From an uncultured Acidaminococcus sp. (GTDB taxonomy: Bacteria; Bacillota; Negativicutes; Acidaminococcales; Acidaminococcaceae): DNA of 64,000 nt. A program made the translations under genes and the position numbers. Every line of letters starts with the position of its first letter. Within the stretch, counting starts at the first letter, position 1. The notes beneath the pieces were generated by a model. The model ran no database searches, had not been told where the DNA came from, and saw nothing but the letters and a program-made list of their open reading frames with translations. Of this stretch, positions 10,472 through 19,389 are shown one piece after another. Location: contig CAJMHI010000003.1 in NCBI GenBank assembly GCA_905213155.1, forward strand, positions 9,218 through 73,217, written 5' to 3'.

Positions 10472-11614
10472 ATGACCAAACCCTGGGAATCCTATCAAGG
10501 CATCTACATTCATATTCCCTTTTGTGTACAAAAATGCAACTACTGTGATTTTGCTTCTTATAAAGTCTCAAGCCGCAGCGTAATGGAGCAGTATATAAAC
10601 CGGCTGGTGGAAGAGATTGGGCAGAAAAAAGTCTCCTTACCCGTGGACGAACGGGCTACGATCTATTTTGGCGGCGGTACACCCAGCATTTTACCGGTTT
10701 TTCTATTGGAAAAAATCGTAAACGCACTTAAAGAACGGAAGCTGTGGAAAACCCCCAAAGAAGTGACACTGGAAGCCAATCCGGGAACTGTAAATACCGC
10801 AAAATTACAGGCGTATCGGGCCATGGGGATAGACCGGCTTTCTTTGGGGATACAATCCTTTCAGGATGATGAGCTCTGCACCATGGGGCGCATCCATACG
10901 GCGGAAAAAGCAAAAGAAACCATTGCGATGGCCCGGGAAGCCGGTTTTTTGCATTGTAACGGGGACTTGATCTACGGCTACCCAGGACAGACCGTGGAGC
11001 GGGTAGAGGATTCTTTGGCACAGCTCATAGCAACCGGTGTAGATCATATCTCCGTGTATGGTCTCACCGTAGAAAAAGGTACGCTGCTGGAAAAACAACT
11101 GGCTGCGCAGGTGCTGCAGCTTCCTGATGAAGAGGCTGCCGGGGACATGTATGACTGCATTATACAGATGCTGCAAGCAGCAGGGTACGTGCGCTACGAG
11201 ATTTCCAACTTCGCCCGCCCGGGGCATGCGTCCCGGCATAACCAGGTTTATTGGCATTACAATCCCTATCTGGCCTTTGGGGCAGCTGCTACAGGCTTTG
11301 ACGGGAAAAACCGGTTTACCAATCCTTCCCGTGTCCAAGACTATATAAACGGAAAAGCGACCGCGGAAGAAGTGCTGACGAATGCGGAACGGGAAGAAGA
11401 ACTGGTTTTTATGAACCTTCGCACGGCCAAAGGGCTTTCCCTGACAGAATTTAACGAGCGGGTGGGGAAAAACTTCAGGGATGAATACGGGCCTGCCCTG
11501 GCCCACTGCCTGGCGCAGGGATGGGTGACGGAAAAAGGGGGAAGGATTTGCCCTACGGCGCAGGGCATGCGCTATGGGAACCTGTTATTTGAATCATTTC
11601 TGCAAGGAAGTTGA
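10472..11614 (+). CDS. hemW: Radical SAM heme chaperone HemW
   Basis: 380 residues. The radical SAM motif is PFCVQKCNYCDF with C18, C22 and C25, followed by the GGGTPS SAM-binding glycine motif. The C-terminal HemN_C-like region includes FGAAATGFDGKNRF. HemW proteins resemble oxygen-independent coproporphyrinogen oxidase HemN but lack the extra N-terminal Cys and act as heme chaperones; I assign HemW on length and the hrcA linkage usual in Firmicutes. The gene ends about 20 bp before the hrcA promoter. In many relatives lepA lies just upstream, but here lepA is about 35 kb away with rpsT. Confidence 0.88.
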   Translation: MTKPWESYQGIYIHIPFCVQKCNYCDFASYKVSSRSVMEQYINRLVEEIGQKKVSLPVDERATIYFGGGTPSILPVFLLEKIVNALKERKLWKTPKEVTLEANPGTVNTAKLQAYRAMGIDRLSLGIQSFQDDELCTMGRIHTAEKAKETIAMAREAGFLHCNGDLIYGYPGQTVERVEDSLAQLIATGVDHISVYGLTVEKGTLLEKQLAAQVLQLPDEEAAGDMYDCIIQMLQAAGYVRYEISNFARPGHASRHNQVYWHYNPYLAFGAAATGFDGKNRFTNPSRVQDYINGKATAEEVLTNAEREEELVFMNLRTAKGLSLTEFNERVGKNFRDEYGPALAHCLAQGWVTEKGGRICPTAQGMRYGNLLFESFLQGS

Positions 11615-11632
11615 CAATTCCTGAAAAAGCTA

Positions 11633-11661
11633 TTGACAATTTGACTAAAGAGGTGTATCTT
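11633..11661 (+). promoter_or_regulatory. Promoter of the hrcA-grpE-dnaK-dnaJ operon
   Basis: TTGACA at 11633-11638, 17-bp spacer, TATCTT at 11656-11661. It ends 12 bp before the CIRCE operator, so HrcA bound there would overlap the start of transcription. Confidence 0.85.
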
Positions 11662-11673
11662 TACCATTAGATG

Positions 11674-11700
11674 TTAGCACTCCAAAGATTAGAGTGCTAA
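11674..11700 (+). promoter_or_regulatory. CIRCE operator (HrcA binding site)
   Basis: Perfect consensus inverted repeat TTAGCACTC (11674-11682), 9-bp gap, GAGTGCTAA (11692-11700). HrcA binds CIRCE and represses class I heat-shock genes; GroEL is needed to keep HrcA active. Here it controls its own gene and grpE, dnaK and dnaJ. Confidence 0.97.
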
Positions 11701-11716
11701 CAATCCAAGAAAAGAG

Positions 11717-12760
11717 ATGATTACAGTGCTAAGCAACCGTCAAAAAAAGATTCTTCAAATCATTATTGAAGATTATATTGAAACGGCCGAGCCTGTAGGA
11801 TCTCGGACCATTGCCCGGAAGTACAATCTGGGAATCAGCCCTGCCACCATCCGCAATGAAATGAGCGACCTGGAGCTTTTGGGCTACCTGGAACAGCCGT
11901 ATACCTCGTCCGGACGGATTCCATCGGCCGCGGCGTACCGGTACTATGTGGATACCCTGGCCGAGCCGCAGCAATTAACGCCCAATGATATGGCGCTGAT
12001 TCACAGCTGGTTCCGGGAACGGGTGCATAGCATTGATGATATTTTTCAATCCACCGCCAAGATTCTTTCCAGAATGAGCAAAAACGTGTCCGTGGTGCTT
12101 GCCAATAAAGACAGCAAGCGTGAATTTTTTTATTTGCGCTTTTTGCCTCTGAGCGCGCACCAGGCCATCCTGTGTATTGTAGCCAGTGACGGGCAGATGG
12201 ATAACAGCGTGATCCAGATCCCGGCGGGCATGAGTGCGCTGGAACTTGAGACCTTGGCCCAGCGGGTGACCAATAAACTGCAGGGCATGGAGCTAGCGGA
12301 TATCACGGATGCTGTGCTTCAGGAAGTGAAGGAAGCCATTGCCGGCGATAAGCACCTGTATGCGTCCCTGATCCAGGTGATCAAGCAGATGCAAAAAAGC
12401 CAGTCCCAGAACAAAATGTTTTTGGGCGGCACCAAGCAACTATTGTCACAGCCGGAGTTCAAAGACCCGGAGCGGGTGAAAGAACTGTTGGGAGTGCTGG
12501 AAGAAGGGCAAATGTTGCGGGATATGCTGATGGCTGGGAAGAATTCCGGCCTGAAAGTAACCATTGGCAGTGAAAACAAGTTTTCCGGCATTCAGGATTG
12601 CAGCATGGTGCAGGCGACCTACCAGCTCAATGGACAGGTGGTCGGGACGCTGGCTGTGCTGGGGCCGACACGAATGGAATACCGTAAGGTCATTTCTGTA
12701 ATGGAATACCTGCACGATTATCTGCGTGTGGTGATGAGTAAAATGGATGAGTTGAAGTAG
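11717..12760 (+). CDS. hrcA: Heat-inducible transcription repressor HrcA
   Basis: 347 residues. An N-terminal winged helix (SNRQKKILQIIIEDYIETAE ... SPATIRNEMSDLE ... GRIPS) contacts CIRCE, followed by a GAF-like middle and a dimerisation region. It represses the operon from the CIRCE element 17 bp upstream. ATG 11717 and an in-frame GTG at 11726 are both possible starts, and ribosome-site quality does not settle between them. First gene of hrcA-grpE-dnaK-dnaJ, all on one strand with short gaps. Confidence 0.97.
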   Translation: MITVLSNRQKKILQIIIEDYIETAEPVGSRTIARKYNLGISPATIRNEMSDLELLGYLEQPYTSSGRIPSAAAYRYYVDTLAEPQQLTPNDMALIHSWFRERVHSIDDIFQSTAKILSRMSKNVSVVLANKDSKREFFYLRFLPLSAHQAILCIVASDGQMDNSVIQIPAGMSALELETLAQRVTNKLQGMELADITDAVLQEVKEAIAGDKHLYASLIQVIKQMQKSQSQNKMFLGGTKQLLSQPEFKDPERVKELLGVLEEGQMLRDMLMAGKNSGLKVTIGSENKFSGIQDCSMVQATYQLNGQVVGTLAVLGPTRMEYRKVISVMEYLHDYLRVVMSKMDELK

Positions 12761-12768
12761 GAGGCACT

Positions 12769-13374
12769 ATGGAAGGGATGAAACAGGAAGCAGCAGAAAC
12801 CATGAAAACGGACGTTACGGACACTACGCAACCGGATACTTCCCAAACCATGCACGAGTCTGCGGAAAACACGGGAGCGGCACAGGAAGAAACCACAACA
12901 GCTGCCCCGGATGTACGGGATGAAAAAATTAAAGAACAGGAAGCCCAGATCGCCGATCTCCAAAACAGACTGGTGCGGCTGCAGGCTGACTTTACCAACT
13001 TCCGTAAGCGTAATACGGAAGAACGGGAAAAATTAGGGCGCTATGTCACCAGTCAGGTTGCCCGGGAGTTTTTGAAAGTCCTGGATAATTTCCAGCGGGC
13101 GGAAGAAAGCATGAAGACAGCCAGCGACAGCAACGCCCTGCAAGTGGGGATGGAAAAAATCCACAAGCAGTTTGCAAAAGCCCTGGAAACACTGCATATC
13201 GAGGAAATACCGGCGCAAGGTAAACCTTTTGACCCGCAGATCCACGAAGCGGTGATGCAGGGTGCTAACCCGGACCTGCCGGACGAAAGCATTGACCTGG
13301 TGCTGGAAAAAGGCTATCGCATCGGAGATGACGTGATCCGTCACTCCAAAGTACGGGTTGTACGTAATTCTTAA
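12769..13374 (+). CDS. grpE: Nucleotide exchange factor GrpE
   Basis: 201 residues. The first 50 are Thr/Glu/Ala-rich and disordered-looking. A long coiled coil follows from about residue 50 ([20 protein letters not shown]), with [14 protein letters not shown], then the compact C-terminal beta domain ending [20 protein letters not shown]. It releases ADP from DnaK. Start ATG 12769 follows GGAGG by 6 nt. It lies 8 nt after hrcA and 53 nt before dnaK. Confidence 0.97.
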   Translation: MEGMKQEAAETMKTDVTDTTQPDTSQTMHESAENTGAAQEETTTAAPDVRDEKIKEQEAQIADLQNRLVRLQADFTNFRKRNTEEREKLGRYVTSQVAREFLKVLDNFQRAEESMKTASDSNALQVGMEKIHKQFAKALETLHIEEIPAQGKPFDPQIHEAVMQGANPDLPDESIDLVLEKGYRIGDDVIRHSKVRVVRNS

Positions 13375-13427
13375 AACTAACGCATTGCACGTGTTGCAAT
13401 ACTTCCAGATTTGAGGAGGAATTTATT

Positions 13428-15278
13428 ATGTCTAAAATTATTGGTATTGACTTGGGAACCACAAACTCCGTCGTTTCTGTTATGGAAGGCGGTGAACCTA
13501 CGGTTATCACCAACCAGGAAGGCAGCCGTCTGACCCCTTCTGTGATTGGTTTTACAAAAAATGGGGAAAGATTGGTAGGGCAACTGGCTAAACGGCAGGC
13601 TATTTCCAATCCGGAACGGACCATCAGCTCCATCAAACGGCATATGGGTACCCGCTACACCGTGACCATTGATGGCAAGGATTATACCCCGGAACAGATT
13701 TCTGCTATGATCCTGGAAAAACTGAAAGGGGACGCAGAACGGTATCTGGGCGAAAAAGTGTCCGAAGCCGTTATTACAGTTCCGGCTTACTTTAACGACA
13801 GCCAGCGTCAGGCTACGAAAGATGCCGGCAAGATTGCCGGGTTGGAAGTAAAGAGAATCATCAATGAACCGACGGCCGCTGCTTTGGCCTACGGCATTGA
13901 TAAATCCGACAACCATACCATCCTGGTTTACGACTTAGGCGGCGGGACCTTTGATGTGTCCATCCTGGAATTGGGCGATGGCGTATTTGAAGTAAAATCC
14001 ACCAATGGGGATACCCATCTGGGCGGCGATGACTTCGACCAGCGCGTTATGGACTGGATGGTTGCCGAATTCAAGAAACAAAACGGGGTAGACCTGTCTG
14101 CTGATAAAATGGCCATGCAGCGGATTCGTGAAGCGGCTGAAAAAGCCAAAATCGAATTGTCCAGCATGATGACCACCAATATCAACCTGCCGTTCATTTC
14201 TGCCGGTGCCAATGGCCCGCTCCACCTGGATCTGGACCTGACCCGTGCAAAATTTGATGAAATGACCAGCGATTTGGTTGACCGGACCTTTACCTGTGTG
14301 AATAAGGCCCTGAGCGACGCAGGACTGGCGCCGAAAGATATCAACAAAGTGCTGCTGGTGGGTGGTTCTTCCCGTATCCCTGCGGTGCAGGAAGCCATTA
14401 AACGGACGCTGGGACAGGAACCGGCTCACGGCGTGAACCCGGATGAATGTGTAGCCATGGGCGCTGCCATTCAGGCAGGCGTACTTGCCGGGGACGTGAA
14501 AGACGTTCTGCTGCTGGATGTTACCCCGCTGTCTCTGGGGATTGAAACCATGGGCGGCGTGATGACCAAGATTATTGACCGTAACACCACAATTCCTACC
14601 AGCAAGAGCCAGGTATTCTCCACGGCTACGGATAACCAGCCTTCTGTAGATATCCACGTGCTCCAGGGCGAACGGGGCATGGCCGCAGACAACAAGACAC
14701 TGGGACGTTTTGAACTGGGCGGAATTGCTCCGGCTCCCCGGGGCGTGCCGCAAATCGAAGTGACCTTCGATATTGATGCCAACGGCATTGTGAACGTCAG
14801 CGCCAAGGATAAAGGCACTGGCAAGGAACAGAAGATCACCATCAGCAATTCCGGCTCCCTCAGCAAGGAGGAAGTGGATAAGATGGTGAAAGAAGCCCAG
14901 GCCAGCGAAGCGGAAGATAAGAAACGCAAGGAAGCGGCCGACGCCAAGAACCAGGCAGATACCCTGATTTACCAGGCTGAAAAGACCTGTAAGGATGTAG
15001 CTGGCAAAGGCTATGATGACAAGATCAAAAAGGTAGAAGATGCTGTTAAGGCCTTGAAGGATACGCTAAACAGCGGCGACACCGAAGCCATTAAGAAAGG
15101 CACGGAAGATCTGCAGAAACCGCTGTATGAACTGAGCGCAGAGCTCTATAAACAGAACCAGCAGAATGCAGCCCAAGGCGCGGCCCAGAACGCTGGTGCA
15201 CAACAAAATGCCACGAACGAAAAGAAAGCCGACGATGACGTAGTGGACGCAGAAGTTGTGGACGACGATAAGAAATAA
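13428..15278 (+). CDS. dnaK: Chaperone DnaK (Hsp70)
   Basis: 616 residues. The nucleotide-binding domain starts [12 protein letters not shown] and contains the phosphate-2 motif [12 protein letters not shown] and the adenosine motif [11 protein letters not shown]. The substrate-binding domain begins after the linker [13 protein letters not shown], and a Gln/Ala-rich tail ends in acidic [15 protein letters not shown], a usual DnaK tail. The nucleotide-binding domain lacks the roughly 24-residue insertion of Gram-negative DnaK, as in Firmicutes. An inverted repeat ATTGCA-N5-TGCAAT (13384-13400) lies in the grpE-dnaK gap and could be an mRNA-processing or stability element. Strong GAGGAGG ribosome site. 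Confidence 0.98.
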   Translation: MSKIIGIDLGTTNSVVSVMEGGEPTVITNQEGSRLTPSVIGFTKNGERLVGQLAKRQAISNPERTISSIKRHMGTRYTVTIDGKDYTPEQISAMILEKLKGDAERYLGEKVSEAVITVPAYFNDSQRQATKDAGKIAGLEVKRIINEPTAAALAYGIDKSDNHTILVYDLGGGTFDVSILELGDGVFEVKSTNGDTHLGGDDFDQRVMDWMVAEFKKQNGVDLSADKMAMQRIREAAEKAKIELSSMMTTNINLPFISAGANGPLHLDLDLTRAKFDEMTSDLVDRTFTCVNKALSDAGLAPKDINKVLLVGGSSRIPAVQEAIKRTLGQEPAHGVNPDECVAMGAAIQAGVLAGDVKDVLLLDVTPLSLGIETMGGVMTKIIDRNTTIPTSKSQVFSTATDNQPSVDIHVLQGERGMAADNKTLGRFELGGIAPAPRGVPQIEVTFDIDANGIVNVSAKDKGTGKEQKITISNSGSLSKEEVDKMVKEAQASEAEDKKRKEAADAKNQADTLIYQAEKTCKDVAGKGYDDKIKKVEDAVKALKDTLNSGDTEAIKKGTEDLQKPLYELSAELYKQNQQNAAQGAAQNAGAQQNATNEKKADDDVVDAEVVDDDKK

Positions 15279-15301
15279 ACTTTTCCTAGAGGGAGATACG
15301 G

Positions 15302-16471
15302 ATGGCAGACAAGAGAGATTATTATGAAGTGCTGGGCGTTTCTAAAACAGCCACAGAAGATGAGCTGAAAAAGGCTTACCGCAAACTGGCACGGAAGTAC
15401 CATCCCGACCTGAATAAGGATGATCCCCAGGCAGCAGATAAATTCAAAGAAGTGAATGAAGCGTACAGTGTCCTTTCCGATGCCCAAAAGAGAGCGGCCT
15501 ATGACCAATATGGCCATGCCGCTTTCCAGCAGGGCGGCGGGGGCGCTGGCGGTAATCCTTTCGGCGGCTTCCAAGGCTTCAGCGGCTCGTTTGGCGGAGA
15601 AGGCATGGACGACATCTTCAATATGTTCTTTGGGGGTGCCGGCCGTGGCGGTGCTCGTCGGCAAGCGGACAATGGGCCCCGGCAGGGATCTGATCTGCGG
15701 ATGGATATGCAGATCACCTTTGAGGAAGCGGCTTTTGGAACGGAGAAGAAAGTACGCCTGAACCGGGAAGAAGAATGCGAAACCTGTCATGGCTCCGGAT
15801 CGGCGGCGGGCTATTCCCCGGAGACCTGTCCGGATTGTCACGGCACAGGAGAAATCCGGGTGACGCAGAATTCCCTCTTTGGGCAGGTCGTGAATGTGCG
15901 GACTTGTCCCAGATGCCATGGTACAGGCAAGATCGTGACGCATCCCTGCAAGGACTGTCACGGAACTGGCCGTGTCAAGAAAAAGAGAACCCTGACGGTG
16001 AAAATCCCGGCCGGCGTGGACAACGGGTCCCGTTTGCGGGTATCCGGTGAAGGCGAAGCAGGCATCCGGGGCGGACGTGCCGGGGATTTGTACGTATATT
16101 TGTACGTGAAACCCCACAAGTTCTTTGATCGGGACGGCACTACAGTGAGCTGCGAAGTGCCCATCAGTATCGTGCAGGCTACGCTGGGAGCTGAAATTGA
16201 AGTACCTACCTTGTACGGCAAGGTCAGCGTAAAAGTTCCGGAAGGGACACAGCCAGGCAGAGTGCTGCGGCTGCGGGATAAAGGGATTCCGTCCCTGCGG
16301 ACCGGGCAAAAAGGCGATGAGATGATCCGGCTGAAAGTCGTGATTCCTACTGGATTGTCCGATGCCCAAAAAGACGCCTTGCGGAAATTTGGGGAGGCCA
16401 GCGGCAATAACATCAATCCGGAAGAAAAAGGCTTTCTCAATAAAATCAAAGATTTCCTGAAGAAAAAATAA
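15302..16471 (+). CDS. dnaJ: Chaperone DnaJ (Hsp40)
   Basis: 389 residues with full type I architecture: J domain (residues 5-70) with the HPD motif in KYHPDLNKD, a Gly/Phe-rich linker (about 75-120), four zinc-binding repeats [24 protein letters not shown] and CKDCHGTG (about 158-225), then two C-terminal beta domains. It stimulates DnaK ATPase and binds unfolded clients. Last gene of the CIRCE operon, followed by a strong terminator. Confidence 0.98.
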   Translation: MADKRDYYEVLGVSKTATEDELKKAYRKLARKYHPDLNKDDPQAADKFKEVNEAYSVLSDAQKRAAYDQYGHAAFQQGGGGAGGNPFGGFQGFSGSFGGEGMDDIFNMFFGGAGRGGARRQADNGPRQGSDLRMDMQITFEEAAFGTEKKVRLNREEECETCHGSGSAAGYSPETCPDCHGTGEIRVTQNSLFGQVVNVRTCPRCHGTGKIVTHPCKDCHGTGRVKKKRTLTVKIPAGVDNGSRLRVSGEGEAGIRGGRAGDLYVYLYVKPHKFFDRDGTTVSCEVPISIVQATLGAEIEVPTLYGKVSVKVPEGTQPGRVLRLRDKGIPSLRTGQKGDEMIRLKVVIPTGLSDAQKDALRKFGEASGNNINPEEKGFLNKIKDFLKKK

Positions 16472-16476
16472 AACAA

Positions 16477-16506
16477 AGCTCCTCTGGCAACAGGGGAGCT
16501 TTTAAA
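16477..16506 (+). terminator. Terminator of the heat-shock operon
   Basis: AGCTCCTCTG (16477-16486), GCAA tetraloop, CAGGGGAGCT (16491-16500), then TTTAAAA. One G-T pair in a 10-bp stem. Confidence 0.88.
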
Positions 16507-16589
16507 ATGGGCAAAGAAACTATATAATGAAGGGGAGAGAATAGTATCTCAGCAGGTGAAATCAATTGGAACCATAGGAGGAAAAAGCC

Positions 16590-17084
16590 ATGAATGCCAT
16601 ATTTTCGAGAGTGAGTATCCGTAAGTACGAAGACCGGGACGTGGAAAAAGAAAAAATTGAGCAGATTTTGCGGGCGGCCATGCAAAGCCCTTCTGCCGGG
16701 AACCAGCAGCCCTGGGAATTTATTGTTGTCCGGGATAAAGTTCTTTTGGCGAAACTTGCTACCGTCAGTGAATATTCCGGTCCTGTGGCCAATGCACCAG
16801 TAGCCATTGTGAACGTGTGCAACCCCAACAATAAACCTTTTGCCCCTGTAGCACCCGTGGATATGGCCATTTGCACGGAACATGAGTGGCTGGAAGCCGC
16901 CGACCTGGGACTGGGGGCCGTGTGGATTGGCGTCAGCCCGTTCCAGGACCGCATCGACAAAGCCGGCGAAATTCTGGGCTTAACCGGTGGCAAGTACGTA
17001 TTTTCCATCCTGCCCTTGGGCTACCCTGCACAAGAGCGGACACAAAAAGACCGCTGGCATCCAGAACGGATTACCGAGCGGTAA
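16590..17084 (+). CDS. Nitroreductase-family flavoprotein
   Basis: 164 residues, at the short end of the NADH oxidase/nitroreductase fold. The opening SRVSIRKYEDRDVEKEKIEQILRAAMQSPSAGNQQPWEF-type region contains the FMN-binding S-R and the SAGNQQPW segment. The C-terminal part GAVWIGVSPF and ILPLGYPA gives the rest of the family pattern. It likely reduces small quinones, nitro- or flavin-type compounds with NAD(P)H. The substrate is unknown. Monocistronic: TATAAT at 16523-16528 precedes it, ribosome site AGGAGG, and the rimP promoter follows. Confidence 0.88.
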   Translation: MNAIFSRVSIRKYEDRDVEKEKIEQILRAAMQSPSAGNQQPWEFIVVRDKVLLAKLATVSEYSGPVANAPVAIVNVCNPNNKPFAPVAPVDMAICTEHEWLEAADLGLGAVWIGVSPFQDRIDKAGEILGLTGGKYVFSILPLGYPAQERTQKDRWHPERITER

Positions 17085-17097
17085 TGGAAGCATATAT

Positions 17098-17115
17098 TTG
17101 TACAAAAATGTACAA
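17098..17115 (+). repeat. Perfect inverted repeat TTGTACA-AAAA-TGTACAA
   Basis: Two 7-bp arms with a 4-bp gap, 18 bp overall. It lies 13 bp after the nitroreductase stop and 17 bp before the rimP -35. Symmetry of this size suits a dimeric repressor site; as RNA it would be a short hairpin without a T-run. Confidence 0.6.
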
Positions 17116-17131
17116 TGCGCCTAGGTCATAG

Positions 17132-17160
17132 TTGCGCAATCGGGTGGACAGTGCTATAAT
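17132..17160 (+). promoter_or_regulatory. Promoter of the rimP-nusA-infB operon
   Basis: TTGCGC at 17132-17137, 17-bp spacer, TATAAT at 17155-17160. The leader to rimP is about 80 nt and contains a stable hairpin. Confidence 0.75.
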
Positions 17161-17187
17161 AGATTAGAAAACTGAGGCAGACCTTAG

Positions 17188-17220
17188 AGAGTGGGTATTT
17201 AATACCCGCTCTTTCGTTTA
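17188..17220 (+). promoter_or_regulatory. rimP leader hairpin (possible attenuator)
   Basis: AGAGTGGGTATT (17188-17199) pairs with AATACCCGCTCT (17201-17212); one G-T pair. Followed by TTCGTTTA, a weak T-tract, 35 nt before the rimP start. NusA-operon leaders are autoregulated in several bacteria, so an attenuation role is reasonable but unproven. Confidence 0.55.
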
Positions 17221-17247
17221 CTAGGAAAGAAGCAGGTAGGTGTCTGG

Positions 17248-17709
17248 ATGGATAAAAAACAAATCGCGGCAAAGGTGGAGGAGCTCGTCACGCCGATTGT
17301 GGCGGAGATGGGCTTGGAACTGGTGGATGTAGAATATGTCCGGGAACGGGAGTGGTATCTCCGGGTCTACATCAACAAAGAAGGCGGCATTGATATTGAT
17401 GACTGCTCCAATGTAAGCAGCCTGCTGGCCAAGAAATTGGATGAGCTGGATTTTATTCCGGAAAAGTATTATCTGGAAGTGTCTTCCCCGGGCATTGACC
17501 GGCCTTTAAAAAAGGATAAGGATTTTGTAGGTCATTACGGGAAAATGGTGGATTTGTCATTTTTTACGCCTTATGAAGGGAAGAAACAGCTTACTGCCGT
17601 GCTCAAATCCCACGATGACACTGTACTTGTTCTCGCTGACAGCAAGGGCAGGGATATACCTATTGAACGCAAACAGATCGCATCTGTTAAACCCCATATT
17701 GATTTTTAA
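17248..17709 (+). CDS. rimP: Ribosome maturation factor RimP
   Basis: 153 residues, usual size. The N-terminal alpha/beta domain contains GLELVDVEYVREREWYLRVYI; the conserved EVSSPGIDRPL motif joins it to a C-terminal SH3-like barrel. Needed for 30S maturation. It has its own promoter and leader and starts the operon rimP-nusA-rnpM-L7Ae-infB-rbfA-nrnA-truB-ribF, the standard Firmicutes order. Confidence 0.96.
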   Translation: MDKKQIAAKVEELVTPIVAEMGLELVDVEYVREREWYLRVYINKEGGIDIDDCSNVSSLLAKKLDELDFIPEKYYLEVSSPGIDRPLKKDKDFVGHYGKMVDLSFFTPYEGKKQLTAVLKSHDDTVLVLADSKGRDIPIERKQIASVKPHIDF

Positions 17710-17733
17710 ATGGCGCAAGGAGGAGATAAAGAA

Positions 17734-18822
17734 GTGAATGCGGATTTCGTAAATGCCATTGCGCTGGTGGCAAAGGAAAAAAATATTTCTCCGGAAGTCC
17801 TGTACAGTGCTGTGGAAGAAGCCCTGATTACAGCTTATAAGAAAAATTTTGGCTCTGCACAAAATGTGCGGGTTTCCCTGAACAGGGACAATGGGGAGAT
17901 TCATGTATATTCCCAGAAAAAAGTGGTGCAGGAAAGCACCAATCCGGCTACGGAAATGAGCCTGGCCGATGCACAAAAGCTGGACCCTCACTATCAGGAA
18001 GGGGACATTCTGGAAGAGGAAATTACGCCGAAAAATTTTGGCCGTATTGCAGCCCAGAATGCCAAGCAGGTGATTGTGCAGCGGATCCGGGAAGCAGAGC
18101 GGAACCGGGTCTATGAACGGTATTCTGACAGGGAAAATGATATTGTTACCGGTACCATAGAGCGCATTGAAGGGCATAACGTATTTGTGGATCTGGGCAG
18201 TACCGAAGGGGTGCTGCTGGCCAGCGAACAAATCCCAAGGGAAAAGTACGAATACCATCAGCGCCTGAAATGCTATGTGCTGGAAGTGAAAAAGACGGCC
18301 AAAGGCCCTCAGGTGATTTTATCCCGTACCCATCCCGGCCTTTTGAAACGGTTATTTGAACTGGAAGTAGGAGAAATTCAGGATGGCACCGTGGTGATTG
18401 ATTCCGTGGCCCGGGAACCGGGGATGCGGAGCAAAATTGCGGTACACAGCAATAATCCCAGCGTGGATCCGGTCGGGGCCTGCGTAGGGCCAAAAGGCAT
18501 CCGGGTCAGAAACGTGGTGGATGAACTGCGTGGGGAAAAAATTGATATCGTAAAATACAGCGAAGACCCGGAAGAGTATGTTGCCAATGCGTTATCGCCT
18601 TCTAAGGTGGTTTCTGCTACGGCGTATCCGGAAGAAAAACTTTGCCGGATCATCGTGCCGGATTACCAGCTGTCCCTGGCTATCGGCAAGGAAGGGCAAA
18701 ACGCCAGACTGGCTGCCAAACTCACGGGCTGGAAGATTGATATTAAAAGTGAGACCCAGGCAGCTGAGCAGGCCCTGGAAGGGACTGAAGAACCAGCGCC
18801 TGTAAATGAGGAAACCGTATGA
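17734..18822 (+). CDS. nusA: Transcription termination/antitermination factor NusA
   Basis: About 362 residues: an N-terminal RNA-polymerase-binding domain, an S1 domain (about 130-200, [22 protein letters not shown]), then KH1 and KH2 (about 200-345, [19 protein letters not shown] and [19 protein letters not shown]). It lacks the C-terminal acidic repeats, like most Firmicutes NusA. The GTG at 17734 is preferred because AAGGAGGA (17717-17724) stands 9 nt before it. An in-frame ATG at 17710, directly after the rimP stop, would place that ribosome site inside the gene. Confidence 0.95.
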   Translation: MNADFVNAIALVAKEKNISPEVLYSAVEEALITAYKKNFGSAQNVRVSLNRDNGEIHVYSQKKVVQESTNPATEMSLADAQKLDPHYQEGDILEEEITPKNFGRIAAQNAKQVIVQRIREAERNRVYERYSDRENDIVTGTIERIEGHNVFVDLGSTEGVLLASEQIPREKYEYHQRLKCYVLEVKKTAKGPQVILSRTHPGLLKRLFELEVGEIQDGTVVIDSVAREPGMRSKIAVHSNNPSVDPVGACVGPKGIRVRNVVDELRGEKIDIVKYSEDPEEYVANALSPSKVVSATAYPEEKLCRIIVPDYQLSLAIGKEGQNARLAAKLTGWKIDIKSETQAAEQALEGTEEPAPVNEETV

Positions 18823-19091
18823 AGGTACGGAAAATTCCCCAAAGGACCTGCATTGGCTGCGGCCTGGTGAAAGATAAAAAACAGATGGTCCGGATTGTCC
18901 GGTCGCCACAGGGAGAAATCAGCCTGGATCGCAGCGGGAAGAAACCGGGACGGGGCGCCTATGTATGTGATGAGGCGGCCTGTATAGAAAAAGCGTTTCA
19001 AAGCAAAGCCCTGGAAAAGGCGCTGCAGGTGAAAATCCCGGCGGAAGTGAAAAACAAACTGCTGACGGAGCTGACCCATGAAAACGGATAA
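18819..19091 (+). CDS. rnpM: RNase P modulator RnpM (YlxR, DUF448)
   Basis: 90 residues with the family start [12 protein letters not shown] and the basic segment [12 protein letters not shown]. YlxR-type proteins bind RNA; the Bacillus member modulates RNase P and is now called RnpM. Overlaps nusA by 4 bp (ATGA) and the next gene by 14 bp, so it is translationally coupled at both ends. Confidence 0.92.
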   Translation: MKVRKIPQRTCIGCGLVKDKKQMVRIVRSPQGEISLDRSGKKPGRGAYVCDEAACIEKAFQSKALEKALQVKIPAEVKNKLLTELTHENG

Positions 19092-19374
19092 AGAACTCTG
19101 CTTTGCGCTGGGGCTCGCCCAGCGGGCAGGTAAACTGGCATCGGGAGAACAGACGGTAGAAACCTACTTGAAAAAAGGAAAAGGAAAATACCTTTTGCTC
19201 GCCGCAGATGCCTCTCCCCGTACCAGTAAACGACTGGAAGAGGCGTGCAAGGCTATGAATGTTCCCCTTGGGAGGGCCCTTACTTGTGTACAGATCGGTG
19301 ACGCAATCGGAAAATCCCCACGGGCGGCCGTACTGCTTTTAGACAGTCAGTTTATGAAATTGCTGGGAGTTTGA
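19078..19374 (+). CDS. L7Ae/L30e-family ribosomal protein homologue (YlxQ)
   Basis: 98 residues with the L7Ae fold pattern: [18 protein letters not shown] at the N terminus, [17 protein letters not shown] in the middle, and a C-terminal hydrophobic helix with AVLLLDSQF. Members bind kink-turn RNA. It overlaps rnpM by 14 bp and sits 15 nt before infB, the conserved nusA-ylxR-ylxQ-infB order. Confidence 0.9.
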   Translation: MKTDKELCFALGLAQRAGKLASGEQTVETYLKKGKGKYLLLAADASPRTSKRLEEACKAMNVPLGRALTCVQIGDAIGKSPRAAVLLLDSQFMKLLGV

Positions 19375-19389
19375 TATGGAGGTGTGCGG

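Noticed and set aside
15146..16369. 407-codon minus-strand frame across dnaK and dnaJ
   Set aside because: It spans two real genes in antisense with no start signal.
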